64,000 nucleotides of DNA from Carallia brachiata (taxonomy: Eukaryota; Streptophyta; Magnoliopsida; Malpighiales; Rhizophoraceae): the NCBI GenBank assembly GCA_021464245.1, contig JADCRB010000049.1, positions 332,518-396,517 on the forward strand, written 5' to 3'. Below, piece by piece: positions 48,701-63,700 of this stretch. A program made the position numbers and the translations under genes. A model generated the notes under the pieces. That model made no database searches, was not told the origin of the DNA, and was given only the letters and a program-made list of their open reading frames with translations. Within the stretch, counting starts at the first letter, position 1. Every line of letters begins with the position of its first letter.

Positions 48701-51700
48701 GGAGGTCATGAAATTCAGGATAAGTAGGACTGTAATGGGACTAACAATGGGGAGCACATGTTGTTCGGGTTTTGGTGGCCAGAAATACCCAAGAGTGATC
48801 ATTTGGGGTGCCATGGGTTCATTGTCACTAAAGAGATTGAAGAACAAAATTTTCCCACCTGCTTTAGAGTATGGTCAAAAAATGTTACAGTAGTATAGGA
48901 ATTTTTGGTGCTTTATTCTATTTAATATATGGAAGTTCTTTAAAACACTAGTTTCATCCAAATGATGTTCCTTACTATAATGCTTATCTCCTGCTTGCAC
49001 TCTCCCATGTTCCTTTTAATTTAAGGTTTAGTTTATCCTGAATCAAACTACTAATTAACATTGTCCCTTTCAACTATTATTTTATTTTCCAGTAAAATCA
49101 TGAGCAAAAAGTTACTGTTCTTGTGATGCAGGACAACTACCAGGGTGAGATTTTAAATCTAGGTCTAGGGTTTGTGGGACATCTAGCAAACTAACTTAAT
49201 GGTTTAGATTATGGAAATCAGATCAGAAGTTAGCAATACTTCCAAAATCAAGAGGACCTATGTCAAACTCATAGGAAAAGGTTGCCAGTTTGACACCAGT
49301 AGAACTACTTGAATCACTCCAGAAAGGTTTAGGAATCATCCCTTGGAAGGGAAAGCATCACACTTGCTAGGTAGCACCAATAGGCGGAATCTCACTCATT
49401 AAATTTCTCTACACACCTTACGTAAACCCCGTTTATAGACTCCTAACACTCTTATTACTTCTTACAAAATAGGAGCTTTTTAGCTTTTAAGGGAAAGGAA
49501 TGGTAAGAAAATGTAATCAAAGTAGACAATGGCTGAGCAAATCATAAACATGCCTCTTGTCAAGACTACCTGTGAAATGCAAACAAGACTTTTATTGCGA
49601 CTACTTGTGAATAATACTGCTGCAGCAAAAAAAGAAAAACTACAATATTGTTACAAAATCTAGACCATAATTATATGATCTTTTTAATTCTTTGAGCTTG
49701 CTTTTCTGGTTGCTGTTAGTGCCCCATCACCTTATTTTGAATCCAGAATTCCAAATTCCTGAAGTTGCAATTGGTTGTCTTTTAAGTAGTATAGAGATTC
49801 TCCTCCAGACATGTTAAATTAGTTTGTATATTGGATATGCACAAATATTGTTTGGTGATATATTTTAGTAGTCGTGTTCATATGAAATTTTGATTGGCGG
49901 GAGAACTTTTGGATTAATTGAATAGTTATGACCTGGTAGGAATTACAATATCTTTGGAAATTGTGATCTCACTAGATACATCGTATATGCAGGGCCTTGG
50001 TGTATGTGTTCATAGATTTTAATGCACAAGTTTGTGAAGAAATAAAAGTGCATACATCTACATGTATGCCCATAATACAGAACATATACTTCTTTTCTTT
50101 ACAAGCTTTGCACTTCACATGATCTTTTGTTTATTCGCTTATTCCACTGCTTTTTGTAGGGGCTGCCTCGGGTTTTGTTATGTCGGGTACACTTTCTCAA
50201 AGAGATGCTTCTTCTGCCTGCTCTGGGTAATAGAGATGAGAAAGTAATCAGTGGTCTTGCATGCCTATTGTCAGAAATTGGGCAGGCTGTAAGTTTCCTC
50301 AGTGACATTAAATTCCTCAACACTTCTCTTATATCTTCTCTTACTAGCTTTTGCTACATTTAATGTACTGCAGGCCCCATATTTGATTGTTGAGGCAAGT
50401 GTTGAGGCACTTTCGCTAACAGATGCACTGTTGAGGTAAGATATATGCTCAAAATGCCTTATGTATATGCTTGAGTGTTCTATAATGTGAAACTTGTAGA
50501 ACTTTAAGTGGATAATCATGACAGAAGTATGCACTGTTGGAAACCCTCTTTATATCAATTGGTTGCACCTCTTGTCAGTTCATGTAATGGAAGAAAATAG
50601 CACAATTATGTGTCGCATAAGTTTATTGCTTTGTTCCATATTATTGTTGCCTTTTGTAATCTGATAATATAATCTTGGCAGCTGTGTAGCATTTCCAAGC
50701 GAGGATTGGGAAATCGCAGACTCAACGCTGCAGTTTTGGTATGCTGTTGCACACTTGTTTTGTTTTCTTTTTTTTGGGTTAGATGTGCGGCACAAATGGA
50801 ATGTATACTAGTTTGAAAATGTGTGCTAAGTTCTTCTCTAAAATCAGTTATCATACATTTTATATATTTCTCTTGCAAATGATTACATCTTAAATGTTGA
50901 GGAGCCTTTAGAAGTGGTTTCTTCTGAGATCCATGTGAGGTTTAAGGTGATGGAAAATAAAGAAGAAATGTTTTTATAAATTAAGAATTCATTTTGATCT
51001 TGTGTTTTCAAATGATAATGCTTGTACTCTTTTTTTATTTGATAATTATAAGTTTAGATCCCTTATTTTAGGACTTTTATTTATTCCTTATTCAATTATC
51101 TACGTGTTTCAAATTAGGACATTTTCCTATGTATTAGTCAGTCGGGTGAATGAATTGATGTTGAGGCTGTTAAATCTTGTTTGTCACTCTCATCTCTCTC
51201 TCTCTCTCACTCCCTCCTCTGGACTGATTCACTCCAATTTTTCCCCCATTGCTCCCACTTCTCTCCCCCACTCCTCTAAAGAAAGAAAAAATTCATTACC
51301 CCTGAAACCTGACATAGGTGGTGAACAATCAAAACTTCTATTAGATGACTTTTAAATCATTAAATTACTGCATTGACCTGAGCTTCTGTTGGATTAAAGT
51401 TTTTGCAACTAGGCAATATGTTACTTATGGGCTTTAACTTGAATTGATGGGAGATACAATTTCTTAGAATTGATTGGTAAATGAGTGTGGACGAAACCAA
51501 GGTTAAGTAGCCTTGTTGAAGAAATGAAATGTGGGGGAGTGGTGGGTCAGGAGATAGGCTTCGTTGAAGGATACTATCAAGATGATGAGGGCAATGAGTT
51601 GGACACTTGACAGTTAATGTTGTCAAACAAGAGTGAGAACTCACAAAGTTCAACAAAGCAGAATAAAGAGCAGAGAACAAGGGGGTAACTTTGGGATCAC

Positions 51701-54700
51701 AAGAGTCAAAGCAAATTAGTGAAATTAGTATGAAATTTATTGATGATTTTGAAGAGACAAGGAAACATAGACTCCCTTAAACCACAAACAAAAATTCTAA
51801 TTAAGTTATGAGACTGAGATTTTTATGGATGAATGCCAATACGTTTAATCATGGCCCTCTTCAAGTACCATACGACCTGGCAATATTGGAGCTTGTTGGT
51901 GTAGCCTAAATTAGACTTATGGTTTTAATGAAAATGCAAGCTAAACAAAGACAGAAGTGAACAGTGATGACAATATTTCTAAGGCTTATAGAATACCAAA
52001 AAGAAGAAGAGAGAGGAGAAGGCACCTTCTGATTAAGGAAAGGAGATATCAGAATTGTTAGACATGCACATTTTTCAAGCTCAAACATAGGGATAGGGCA
52101 TTGTTTCTTTGTGCTCATTGCAGCTTTTATCCCCACTTTTAAGTAATTTCTCCATAAATTTCTGGAGAATGTATTTTCTTGTCAACTCTAAATAACAAAT
52201 TTTATGATTTAGCAAAGCAGGAAATGTGCTTACCAAACACAGTACCTTCTATTAAAGAAAAAGCAGTGAACGCTGCCATTTTTCCTTGTGGGAATGCAAG
52301 ACCTGGAAGTCTAAAGCAACAGCCTTCCAAAAATACTGTTTTGGAATACCAAGTTTTTCCAGAAAATTTTCTTATTCATGTTTTAGTGTAAATATTTTCC
52401 TGAGTGCTTTTTCCCTAAAATTTTCTTAGAAACCTTCATACAAAATGGTATAACTTTCCACGAGCAAAACGCAAGTAACAATCCACTCTTCAAGCATTGA
52501 ACAATCAATTCTGTGAATGCCTAAGTGTATAGAGCATAAATTTACAGACTCAAAAGTCAAGATTCTTTTTTGTTTTAAAATTAGTCTTTCTAAATAGATT
52601 TTTTTTTTTTTGCCTAAATATTAGGTTCCATTATTTCTTTATTTTATATATATATATACCAACAATCCTCTTTAGAGAATGTTTCAAGCATTTTATTTTA
52701 AAAAACTGCTTTATTTTAAAAAATGAATTCATGTGAATTGAAAAGTTATATGTAGATGGAGTGGTGGAGAAAACACTCATGTCAAGCTCTCTACTCCATC
52801 TCAACGTCCCCATGCCATCACTCTGTGTAACTGTTGAGACATCAGATGTAGTTATGATTAATAATTTTTCTAGGTCACTTTGACATTAAGGCATCTGTGG
52901 TGCTTGTGGTTGTTGACAAAGCAAGATAAATATAAACTTGATTTGAACTTTGCTTTCCCAGGTCCAGTCTTGCAAGCTACATTCTTAGCCTTGACACAGA
53001 GGGTGCAAAAGAAGGGAAAAATGTGGAAGAAATATTTTCACCTGTTTTTTTGGCCCTACTTGATGCTCTTTTATTGCGTGCTCAGGTTTAATCTCTTAAC
53101 TTTTGCCTTCATTTCTCCAGCCCGAAAAGAGAAATATCTGGACATGTAAGTCTGTTTTATAGCCTGTTACATAATATGATGAAATGAATATCTGTCTTCG
53201 TTTCTTGCTTTGGCATTCTGCTTTCAGAGCTTTCGAAGGCTGCCTTTAGCAATGCAGAAAGAGACTTGAAAGTCTTTTCATTATTTATATTCAAATTGTC
53301 TTGGCTTTTTTTTTTTTTTGCCTTGTGCCTTTTGTGAAGGATGCTCTTGATTCTTCTTATAACTGTATTTTCTTCTTCGATAAGGTTTCTTTGTCAAAAA
53401 TGATAATGGAAAATATTTTGGTATTATGATGCTAGTAAGTTTCTGACCATTCTACAGGTTCCTTTCATTTTGAGGGAAAAAAAAAAAAAAAACCAAAAGT
53501 GTCAACTTACTTTTTTTTTCCCTTGCTGGTTGTTGTCAATAGTATTGTTTTCTGGCATGATTAATCAAGACAAATATTACAGAGACATGATGTAAATGGA
53601 TGCATGTATTGATTCTGAACCTGAAGAGACGATGCTTTGATCTGTTTACTCAAATAGCAGTTGTGGGAAGAGGAAAGGAGGGGATGCAAAAGAACAATTT
53701 AGAGTATATATCTGAATTATCACTTATAGCTTAATGCAGAGGCCTGTCTCTATAATTTTTTTTCCCCCTTTTTGTTGAGTAAAAAATCATTATTTGAGCA
53801 CCGAAGTGTTGAAATCCATGTACAATAAACAGAATTTATTTACAAGAGAAAATCAACAAAAATCTACTGAATCCTCCAGTATTAAGAAGATGTCTAACAT
53901 GACCAAATTCAAGTCCTACACTGTGGTCTACAACCTAAAATAGGGTTTCCTCCCCCTCAAAATATGTTCCGTTCCATTTTGTCCACACTAATTAAAGGAT
54001 GGTGCAGGAGGAATTCATTGAAGGGTGTCCTTTTGCTTTTTCCTCTGCGACAATATATTTCTCCGTCGAGTCCCACACTTATCTAAACCAAGAATGAAGC
54101 AGTGCAATCAAGATATCATACTTGAAGAGCCATCTCCTGCACATTCTAGCCTTTTTTCACTGTCTCTGCTTCTCTTTTAGGCCAAAATGTATACACTGTC
54201 ACTACAGAGCAAATAATTCACTTGTGATGGTGAAAAGCAAGTGAATTCTGCCTCGCTTTCTGTCTTTCACGTCCTATTGGTCAAGAAAAATGGTACAGGC
54301 TCCAATTTGGGTCATTGGAGGCATTTTTTTCCAATGTCCAGGAGAGGTGAGCAGGGAACAGGAGTTTGAAGATAATTGACTATCTACCGGTGATGATCTT
54401 TAAATATCTATGAAGAGATTTTTTTGGTCTCTTTTGGAGAAAGAGAAGATTTAGTACTTCGCTCCTATTTGGCTATCATGATTAAGAGAAAAATGACGTG
54501 TGAAACAATATAATCGATGAAGATTAAGCTGAATAATCAACTTCCCAAATAAAAAATACATAGGCTTTGTTTTCCTGGATTCACGCCCGAAATATCTGTT
54601 CTTGAAATTTCCTGTCTTCCTGTTTGATGGTATGGTTTCGCTTATATACTGATTTAGAACCATACTTAAGGTCAATATATTACTTTACTGAATGTTAACT

Positions 54701-57700
54701 GAAGTGCTGTCAGGTTTTAAGTTGATAAACTCAAAAGGAGTGATTAGTTGATTTGTGTTCTTTGTCGCTGTTGCTTTGACAGGTTGATGAATCTGTGTTG
54801 AGTCATGAGAGCGAAACACTCGAACTGCCTGATGGTCTTGCCCATTTCAGGATGAATCTTGTCGAACTTTTGGTTGATATTTGCCAGCTTTTAGGACCTG
54901 TGACATACGCACAAAAGGTGTTTATTCCTGAAATATGCATGCATACACTTGCATGAGATGCATACGTAGTTTTGCATAGGTTTGGTTTAAATGAATGAGT
55001 TATTTCTTTGCTGAACTTTATGGCAAAATGTCAAGGTTAATGTTCCTGGCAAACATTTGGGTAGGAGCCTGCTGCTTGAGTGTTTTTAGTGCTTTTTTTT
55101 AATGGATTTTTTGGTGCTTATATAAAAGTTTTCAAAAATTCTTTTCACTTTTTTTTTTTCTTTACTTTACAGAAACTCTATGATTTGTGCATGTTAGGTA
55201 ATGATTGACCCAGGTAAGCACTACTTGTGGTCAACGTGAATTCCATTTAGGTTTAGAGTGTATGAAAAAGGAGGGAGAGGAGGACATTCTTCATATGCTG
55301 TTTTTCTCCTGTTAATTCTTGCTTACTTATTTCTTTTCCATGACTCAAGAAATCTAGAGAGAGAGAGAGAGAGTGCTTTGTGCTGAAAACTTTTTTGTTT
55401 TTGCTTCGATTCTGTAATCATGAGATATTTCTTGTTTGCTAACACGGGGATAAATTATAAGATGGATGTTGAACTTTCTCCTGTTAGATTTCATTTTATC
55501 TTTAGATTTAGGCTTTTATTATTTCCGTGATTTTCTTGTAAAATTAATAGTTAGGTCTGTGCCCTCCTTTCTGCTGTTTGGGATTTTGAATACATTTTCT
55601 TTTTTTTTTTTAATTATGATTTTGGGGGTAAGACAGGACAATTTCTGGGATGCATTGGTGGCTGAATTATTCTGTGAATGCTGCGATTAGTGATGAAAAA
55701 ATAATCTCACTCGACCCAAATGATACTTGTAGTCTTAACTTTGTCAACAGGTTTGCTCTACTTACTATGGGTTTTGCATAAATATGCTGAAATGAAAAAA
55801 TAATTAAGTTATAAATGACTGGACGAAACCAAGAAATAACCCCTCATGTGCGAAATTATAGAAGATCCTCGTTAAGATCAAGCAATTCCATCGAATTGAG
55901 TATGATTGTATGTGTGATAGCATCTACTATACCAGGAATATCAATGAAACTGGGTGTGTCTTTCAAGGCTATACAGAATGATGGTATAAAGGAATTTGGT
56001 CTTAGTTAAGGATGCCTCAAAGAAGGTGAGAGGTGGTAATGATGGACTTTGGTTAAGTTCTTATTTCTGTAAAGGAAGTATTGTGTGTGTGTGTGTGTGT
56101 GTGTGTGTCCATACGCTTGCAGGCGCATGTGCATCCGTGCATGTAGGGCAGGGGGAAGGGGGCATTTGTTTGGTGCATGCAAATGTGTAAACCAAATGAT
56201 GTGGCTACGCAGATTGATAGATGGTAGAAGTAAATTTGGTCTTGGTTAAGGAAGCCATAGAGAAAAGAGGAAAGGTGGTAGTGATGGTGATTGAGAGCAT
56301 AGATATTTAAAGTAAAGAAGATGCAAAATGTAGGCTTTTGTGTGTGTTTGTTTATGGTGTGTGCGGACTGAATGTTGCTAGAAGTAAAGTTAGTTGGTCT
56401 TGGTTGAGGAAGCCACAAAGAAGAGAGATGGTATTGATGAACTTTTATTTAGAGCTATATTCTGTATAGTTTCTAAGAACTAGAAAGAAATTATAGCCTT
56501 TGTGGGAAATTACAAGCACATCTTATATTCAATCTTATCCCAGTCAGGTAAGAATTCAGTTTGAGAACGCTTTACCAGCACATCATATCCATTATCTTTG
56601 AATAGAAAAATTATACATTCTCCACCTCCCCATGTTATTATATGTTTAGTCAACTGTTGTTAACCTTAACGGCGCAATACAGCTTGTCAGATGTTGACTC
56701 ATATCTTTTCCTGGGATTCATACATAGTTTGCGGCTGTTCTTACAGTTGGTCTGGCTTCTTATTTACCTTTGCTTATTCGATTGTAGCTTTTCTTTGGTG
56801 GCTTGGTAAGTGTACCAATACTGTGGAAGGAAGTGGAAACCAAACTGTTTGCTCTTAATGTGGTAAGTATGGAATGATGATGTAGCTTTGGGGTCACCTC
56901 TCAGCAGTTGTCTTGCAACTATTAGAAAGTTTTCTTAGTGTAGTTTGCCTTAGTAGAGTGGACAGAGGTTTTCAAATTTGGATTGGCTATTATTTTTATT
57001 TTTCTTTCTGTAAACAGGATTTTCTTTGTCTGATTTTAATACTTCTAGTGGAGTTTGCGGTAAATTTATCACTATTGTGTAATTTCCAAATTTTTTAGGT
57101 TTGAAGAATCAATTTTAGGGAAAATGCTTAAAGATACCAATTGCTGGGCTCCTAATTTTCTTTAGATACTTGCTGTCACGAAAAAACAACGAATAGATAA
57201 AATCTTGAGATACCTGAAAGATATTAAGTGCAAGCATTACTTTTAAGGGGCTTATAGTTTCTATAATGGATAGAAGAAAGAAAATAAAATCCTCTAGGGG
57301 AACAAGTAAATTGTTTGGAAAATGGAAGAAAAGGGAGAGTACTGTAGGAAATAGGATAAAGGAATTAATTGAGACGAGAATACAGAAGTAGAAGAAAGGC
57401 ATTGGTATTTTATGCTGTTATAGAGTGGCGAATGACTAGGAGATTGATTGTCCTTTTTTTGCAGGTTTCTGAAGTTTTCCTACAGGAGGGCCAGAACTTT
57501 GATTTCTCTGTGATTATGCAGTTGGTGACAATGTTGTCGAGTAGGCCTTCTGATGAACTTCCGGGATTTATGTGCATTGTATGTCAGCTGATGTCCCTAC
57601 AAAATTTCTCTTCTTTAATAGTGTCTGTAGAGATTAGTTTCATTACATATCATTTTACCCTACTAAAGCTTTTACTCTCTTAAGTGACGGAAAACCAGCT

Positions 57701-60700
57701 TTAGATCTGGTTCATTTTTAGATCTATCTGACATACTGGTTTTCCTTTAGGTATGCAGATCAGTTGCAGATGTTGTTGGTTCTTATTCCAAGTGGGTATC
57801 ATCCATTCAGAAGAATGTTAGGCCCTTACTGTAAGAATACTCTTTCACTTTTGATTTAGGTGCATTTTTTACTGTTTTTTGAGCATGAGTCCTTGTGTTT
57901 GACAGTCTATCGAGCATTCTTTTTTTCTTCATATCTCAACCTTTCCCTTGTTGGCTCCCTTACGACGTCGTGACGTCGTCATCATCATCTTTGCTGTCTG
58001 GTCTACATTCTAAAATAAGAGTTTCTTCATGCCTTAGTTTTAAATGTTAAATTCATATTGAAGTTCCCTATTTGTGCTGATTTGCTACTGTCAGATTATT
58101 TCTTGCTACAGGGATCTCAGAGCCTCAATCATCAAGTGCTTGTGCCTCTGCCCTGCATAAATTTTGTGAAGATGCTTCTCCAGTCATTTATGATCCCTCA
58201 AATCTGGAAATTATCATGTGGATAGGAGAGGTGAAATGCTTTCTGAACACCTCTTTTCATTCCTGTTTGAACTTCAATTGAATTTCTGAGCGTAGTTCCT
58301 GACAGAGATGAATTTTGTTGTTAGTCTTGGAAGTATTTGGGAGAATAAGTGAGGCGCTACAGCCTCTTGTAGTTCTGTAGTGTGAGAACGTGCCCCGAAA
58401 ACTTTGTCAACTCAACAGATCAATAATCTAAGCCTTTGATTTCACAGGCATGGTTCAAATTTGAGCCAAGTCAGTGCGCAAGTGAATTGGAGTTACGACC
58501 CTATCAATGGATCTAGCAAATACTTTGTGTTTCTACCGTTCTAGGGCATAAATTTCCAGCTACAGAAAATCAATATTTTGTTGTGTAGATGTTCTATCAA
58601 AATGTTACCCATCCCAATTGGCATTTTATGTGTCCATGTATGATAATATAGGATTCTTGTCAAACAAAACTTTTTCCTAATGATCCTTTGAGATAAAATA
58701 TGCAGAGTCACATCCCAATGATTGGTTCCTGGAGATTCTAACAACTCACTCTCCATAATTGTTGCAAAGCACTGACAAGCCTGTCAACTGTCAAGAAGCT
58801 GAATTTTGCAATCAAGCTTCTAAGCTTTTCAAGGCTACTTATTGGTTCTCCCTGTTGTGCTACAAATTAGAAATAGTATTCATGAGAGTATCAAGAATGC
58901 TATTCACCCTGGAAGGGAAATATATGAACAGGATCTTGCCATCAATGCTACTTCCCCTAAGACCAAAATAAACACTATCTCACAAAATCTCCATTGCCAT
59001 TCTAGTTAACTATCTTTTGCTCATATATACAAGTCAACTGACTCTAACCAGCTACCAAAAAACACCCACATATCATAACACATTATAACAGTTACACCTA
59101 TGATTTGTTTTGGAATGAATTGGTTATTTAGCAATCTGGTTTGTTTTTTTTTTTTTTTTAAATATTTTTTGTGAATCTGATTGAATCGTTTGGCTGAAAT
59201 AAATTAGATATTGTAATTTATTATCCTTGACTTTCGAATACTTGGGCCTATTAGTATGTTTTTTTTTTTTCTTTTTCCAGAATCATTTTTACACTTCTTT
59301 ATGTTAAATTTCCCTTACATTATATCCTTACAGTTCTAGTTGCAATGTGCATAAGAGCTGAGGAAATGGCAGGCCTTAACACTATGTACGGGAAGAGAGA
59401 AAAGAAGGAGAAGAAGAGGAAAGCGAGAGGATTAGGATGAATTGTTGTGTTTGGGAAATGTTTGAAAAGTGGGGGAGAGGAAAGTTTTTAATTCCTCTAA
59501 TCCTCCTTAGCTCACCAAAACTAATCCTCCCAAAGTTATTGATTCTCCTCTATTTGTATTAAAAGACTATATTACCCTCATTATATATTAATGACTACAA
59601 ATTTACTTAAAACAAAATCAATCTCTACATTCTTTGAAATTTTATTAAATTTTTTAATAAAAAATTATACATATATTATAAACTTATTAAACTAAATTTA
59701 TATAAGTATTTCATATGTAATTTACAAATTAAATATTTTTTGTATTATATATAATATTTTTTAATGGAGGGTAAAATTGGAATTCTAATATATATTATTT
59801 CTCTCCCTCATTTACCACCTTTTCTCAAATAAGAAATTATTAGTTTTCCTCCCTTCTACCACCTCTTCCTAAACACGAGAGATGATAAAAAATATTCTTC
59901 TCCTCTTATAATTCTTTCCCTCACTTTCCTCTCCTTTACTTTCCTCTCCCTCTGGGATTTTATCCAAACACAGTGTAAGTGGTGGGTTGATAAGACTTTT
60001 AGTTGGTACTAGGCTAGTGGTTCATTTTGTTCGAGTGTTGCATATTTGTGCAAGGTCTCTTCCTCTTTAAAAAAAGCCTTGTAAACTATTGTGGACCTTA
60101 AACTTATCATTTCCATTGAGTTGTTGGATATTCTTAGTACCCTCTCCCCTGGCATTCGTTGGGAATGATTACCATATTTTTTGACTTGGCAGGCTTTGGA
60201 AAAGAGGCAAGTGCCTTTGGATGAAGAGGAAGAAGTTGTTAGTGCAATTAGCACAGTCCTTGGCTCTCTTCCAAACAAGGAGCTGCAGTACAGTTTGTTG
60301 GCTAAATTTCTTTCTTCTTCCTATGAAGCCATTGGAAAGCTTGTAAGACTTTACATTTATCTAGCACATCTCCTCTTTTCATATTCTCTTGCGTCCATCA
60401 GATTGCTATGTGGCTATATTATTTTTCTGGCATGATTTGATTGACTTTGGGAACTCATATGGTTGATCCTTGTGACTGTAAAGTGTGCCAACTGATAATT
60501 TTACTCTCTTGTCACCTTCATTTGATCTTTCCTTTAAGAACACTTGCCTGCTTAATCTGAAAACATAATATTCTTTCTCTTAGGTTAATTAAAGCAAACT
60601 GCATCGAAATATGAATACATTTCACCAACCATAAGGTTTAGTTATGCTACTCTTTCTGTGGAATTTTGTTTCAAGCACTTTTACTTTGTGACTTTCTTAT

Positions 60701-63700
60701 GGGCAAATGAGAAGAAATAAGTGGCTTGGGAAGGAAGATTGTGGATGACATATAAGATTCCTGTCCTTGGATATGAACTTTTACCTGCATGCAATTATTT
60801 TTTTGGCATATTGTTATTGTTGGAATATAAGATATAAAGCCCGTATTGGAAAGGAATGAATGAGTGAAGCAACATATAAGTGTGGCTAAAAGACCCATAA
60901 CCTAAGCCTTAAGGTTTTGGGTAAGATGTGTCCAAAAACCACAAATCTTTACAGTTAGACATTTTTCCATGGATCTAGTGTTTGAGTCAATAAAACTGTA
61001 CATTAAAACCAAAAAATAAAAAGAATCTTGTAAATTTCTTAAATTTTGACACGTAATTGGGATGGGGAAGCACCTGCATTGCTTATTTGCTTCAGAGATG
61101 GGGTATATGTTTTAAAAGCATGAATGGCTGATATCCAGAACTTTGATATCGATTTCCAACAGGCTGGAGAGGAATAGTAGGTTGTGGTAGAATTATGTAC
61201 ATAAAGAGTTTTTGCATCAGATGACTACTTAGCGCTGGTAGTTGAAGACTTGCATTTATAGCTTTTTCTTCCTTTCTTAACTTACCATATTTTGTACCAT
61301 TTGTTATATGCACAGAAATTTGACCGTCTTTTCCTTTCATTTGACAGTTAAATACTCTATCTCATATGTTTCTTTTGTGTATTTATTTATTAAATTCAAA
61401 TAACAATCATTTGCTCAATTTCTTTCATATTAACAGATAGCAATCATGATCATTGATACACCTTTTATTTCAGATTGATGTAGATAGCAACCATTCTTGT
61501 AGGCAAAATCCAGTAACATATGCACAAATTTTGAGTTCGGCAGTGAGAGGATTATACAGGTATGGTGTTTCTGCACTGAGTAGTGTAGTGTCGTGTGTAC
61601 TCAAGATTATGATCTATACATTATTTCTGTCTGTGCCTCACCTGTGTTTTATGGTAACTGTTGTTGGCCTTATTTTATTTTATTTTTTTTATAGTTTGAT
61701 TCTGTTGGAATATAAGCAAGTATGAGTTGAGACTTAAGGAAGTCCCACATTGGAAGAAAACGTAAAGAGCAAGAAATTATAATAGCCAAAGGCCCATAAC
61801 CCAATGCCCTAAGGGTTTGGGTAAGTAGTGTTAAGGCCCATTGTTGTTCCTTGATCTTCAATACTTGGGCTCCCCAGTTGGTAAACCAACAGATTCCTTT
61901 TAGCTTTAGGATTAAAACTTCTGTCTGCAGTGTTTTTTTTTTTAATCAAGGAAAAAGATCACAAAAGTATAATTAATAGGATTGAAAAAGGAATAATAAC
62001 AAAAATAAGAGTAAAGTGTCCTCTTCAACACAAAAAAAAAAGAAAATAATAATAATAATAATCACAAAATTGGATGTTGCACAGGCACACAACTTGAGAA
62101 ATTCCTGAAGGCAAATGAGAATTGAGAAAAACAGAAAAACTATTGTGGCCAATGAAGCTGAAATGAGACTCAATCTGTAAGAATTCTTGCTTATGCTGCC
62201 CACCAATTGTCCCAAATTTGAGTAGAAGTGGTGCAAAGTCAAATATATGTACCTTCTTAGTTCTTAGTATCCAAGCCTTTAAACTTTGTATCAATGACAT
62301 CCTCCAGAATGTCATCCTGATCAATTGTTCACAATAACTCCAAAAAGGTTTTTTAAATTCTCCCTGAACCATCACGACGAGGAAATGTATGACAATCAGT
62401 CTTGCCTTCTTCAAGGTGCATAACATGTGGCAGGAGATAATGCTATATTAGTTCTACTCACATGCAACAATTCATTGTTGCTAATGTTTATGAGGATTTT
62501 TCTGAAATTGGAAGTTACCAACAATCAAGGACTCGCAATAGAAACGTTGTAAGCTTAGGATCCTAATTTTTTTTCTTTATAATTTTCCCCTTTCCATTCC
62601 CTAGTTTGAATTTAGTATCTCAATGATTGGGATTGAAGCTCCATGGACATTCTTGGCTGCTCCTGTTAAACCAAAGGGAGCAAGTGTTGTCCCAGGATAC
62701 AATATGGTCTCTTTTCTGAGAAAAATCTCGCTGATAATGGTTATGTTGTCTTTCCGAATACGCATTCCTCTTTGCCAAAAGTCCTGCCGTAGCTTATTAT
62801 GCCTGATGGTCCATTACAGGATGGGAACTGTTTTCAGTCATCTTACAACTTCTCTGCCAAGTGGTCTTCCTACCGATGATCCTATCTGCGGTCTGCTGAG
62901 GGCTTTCTGGCCCATGCTAGAAAAGCTTTTGAGATCCGAGCACATGGATAATGGTAATTTATCAGTGGCAGCTTGCCGAGCTCTATCGTTGGCGGTTCAG
63001 TCTTATGGTAATTGTGAGGTTCTTTCTGTGGTTTTTCCCAAAGTTCACATGATCATCTTCAACCTGCAATCTATACCTTCTCCTTTTGGTAAATAAGTCA
63101 TACTTCGTGTCCCATAACTAAAGTCTCTTGTTTGCAGGGCAGCACTTTGTAATGCTATTGCCCGATATACTTGATTGCCTATCAACTAACTTCTTGTCAT
63201 TTCAAAGTTATGATTGTTACATCAGAACAGGTATGGTAGTTGATTTGTTTTGTATTTCTAAATAATTTGTCTAAGTATTTGATAATAATATGTAACTTGT
63301 GATTTGTCTCATTTTCTGATGGTGTCTGTGGCTTGGATAATCTCATACTCAGTTGTGTTTCCTTTTATTATATCTCTGGATGTAGATAATGTTGATTATG
63401 ATGCTGAATATTGATAACATGCTGGAAACTTTTGAATAAATGTACTTTTTTTTTTCTAATTATTTGTTTAGTTCATAGAATCCATGTTTAGGCATTAAAA
63501 AAATGGAAAATGGGCTTCGTTACTTATGAAAACTTTTGTGTATAGTTTTATTTATACTATGCATGTAGTTACCTATTTTTAATTATTTAATTATTTATTT
63601 TTTTCTTTTTGGCTGTATGGTAAACAAAACCTCAGCTTCTGTTGTCGTTGAGGAATTTAGTCAGCAAGAAGAGTATGGATCTTTGTTTGTTACAACATTT

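Noticed and set aside
58112..58230. Importin exon 15 starting at ctacag|ggatctc
   Set aside because: This acceptor gives the wrong frame and a quick stop. The upstream acceptor tgtcag|attattt at 58095 keeps phase and gives [11 protein letters not shown].
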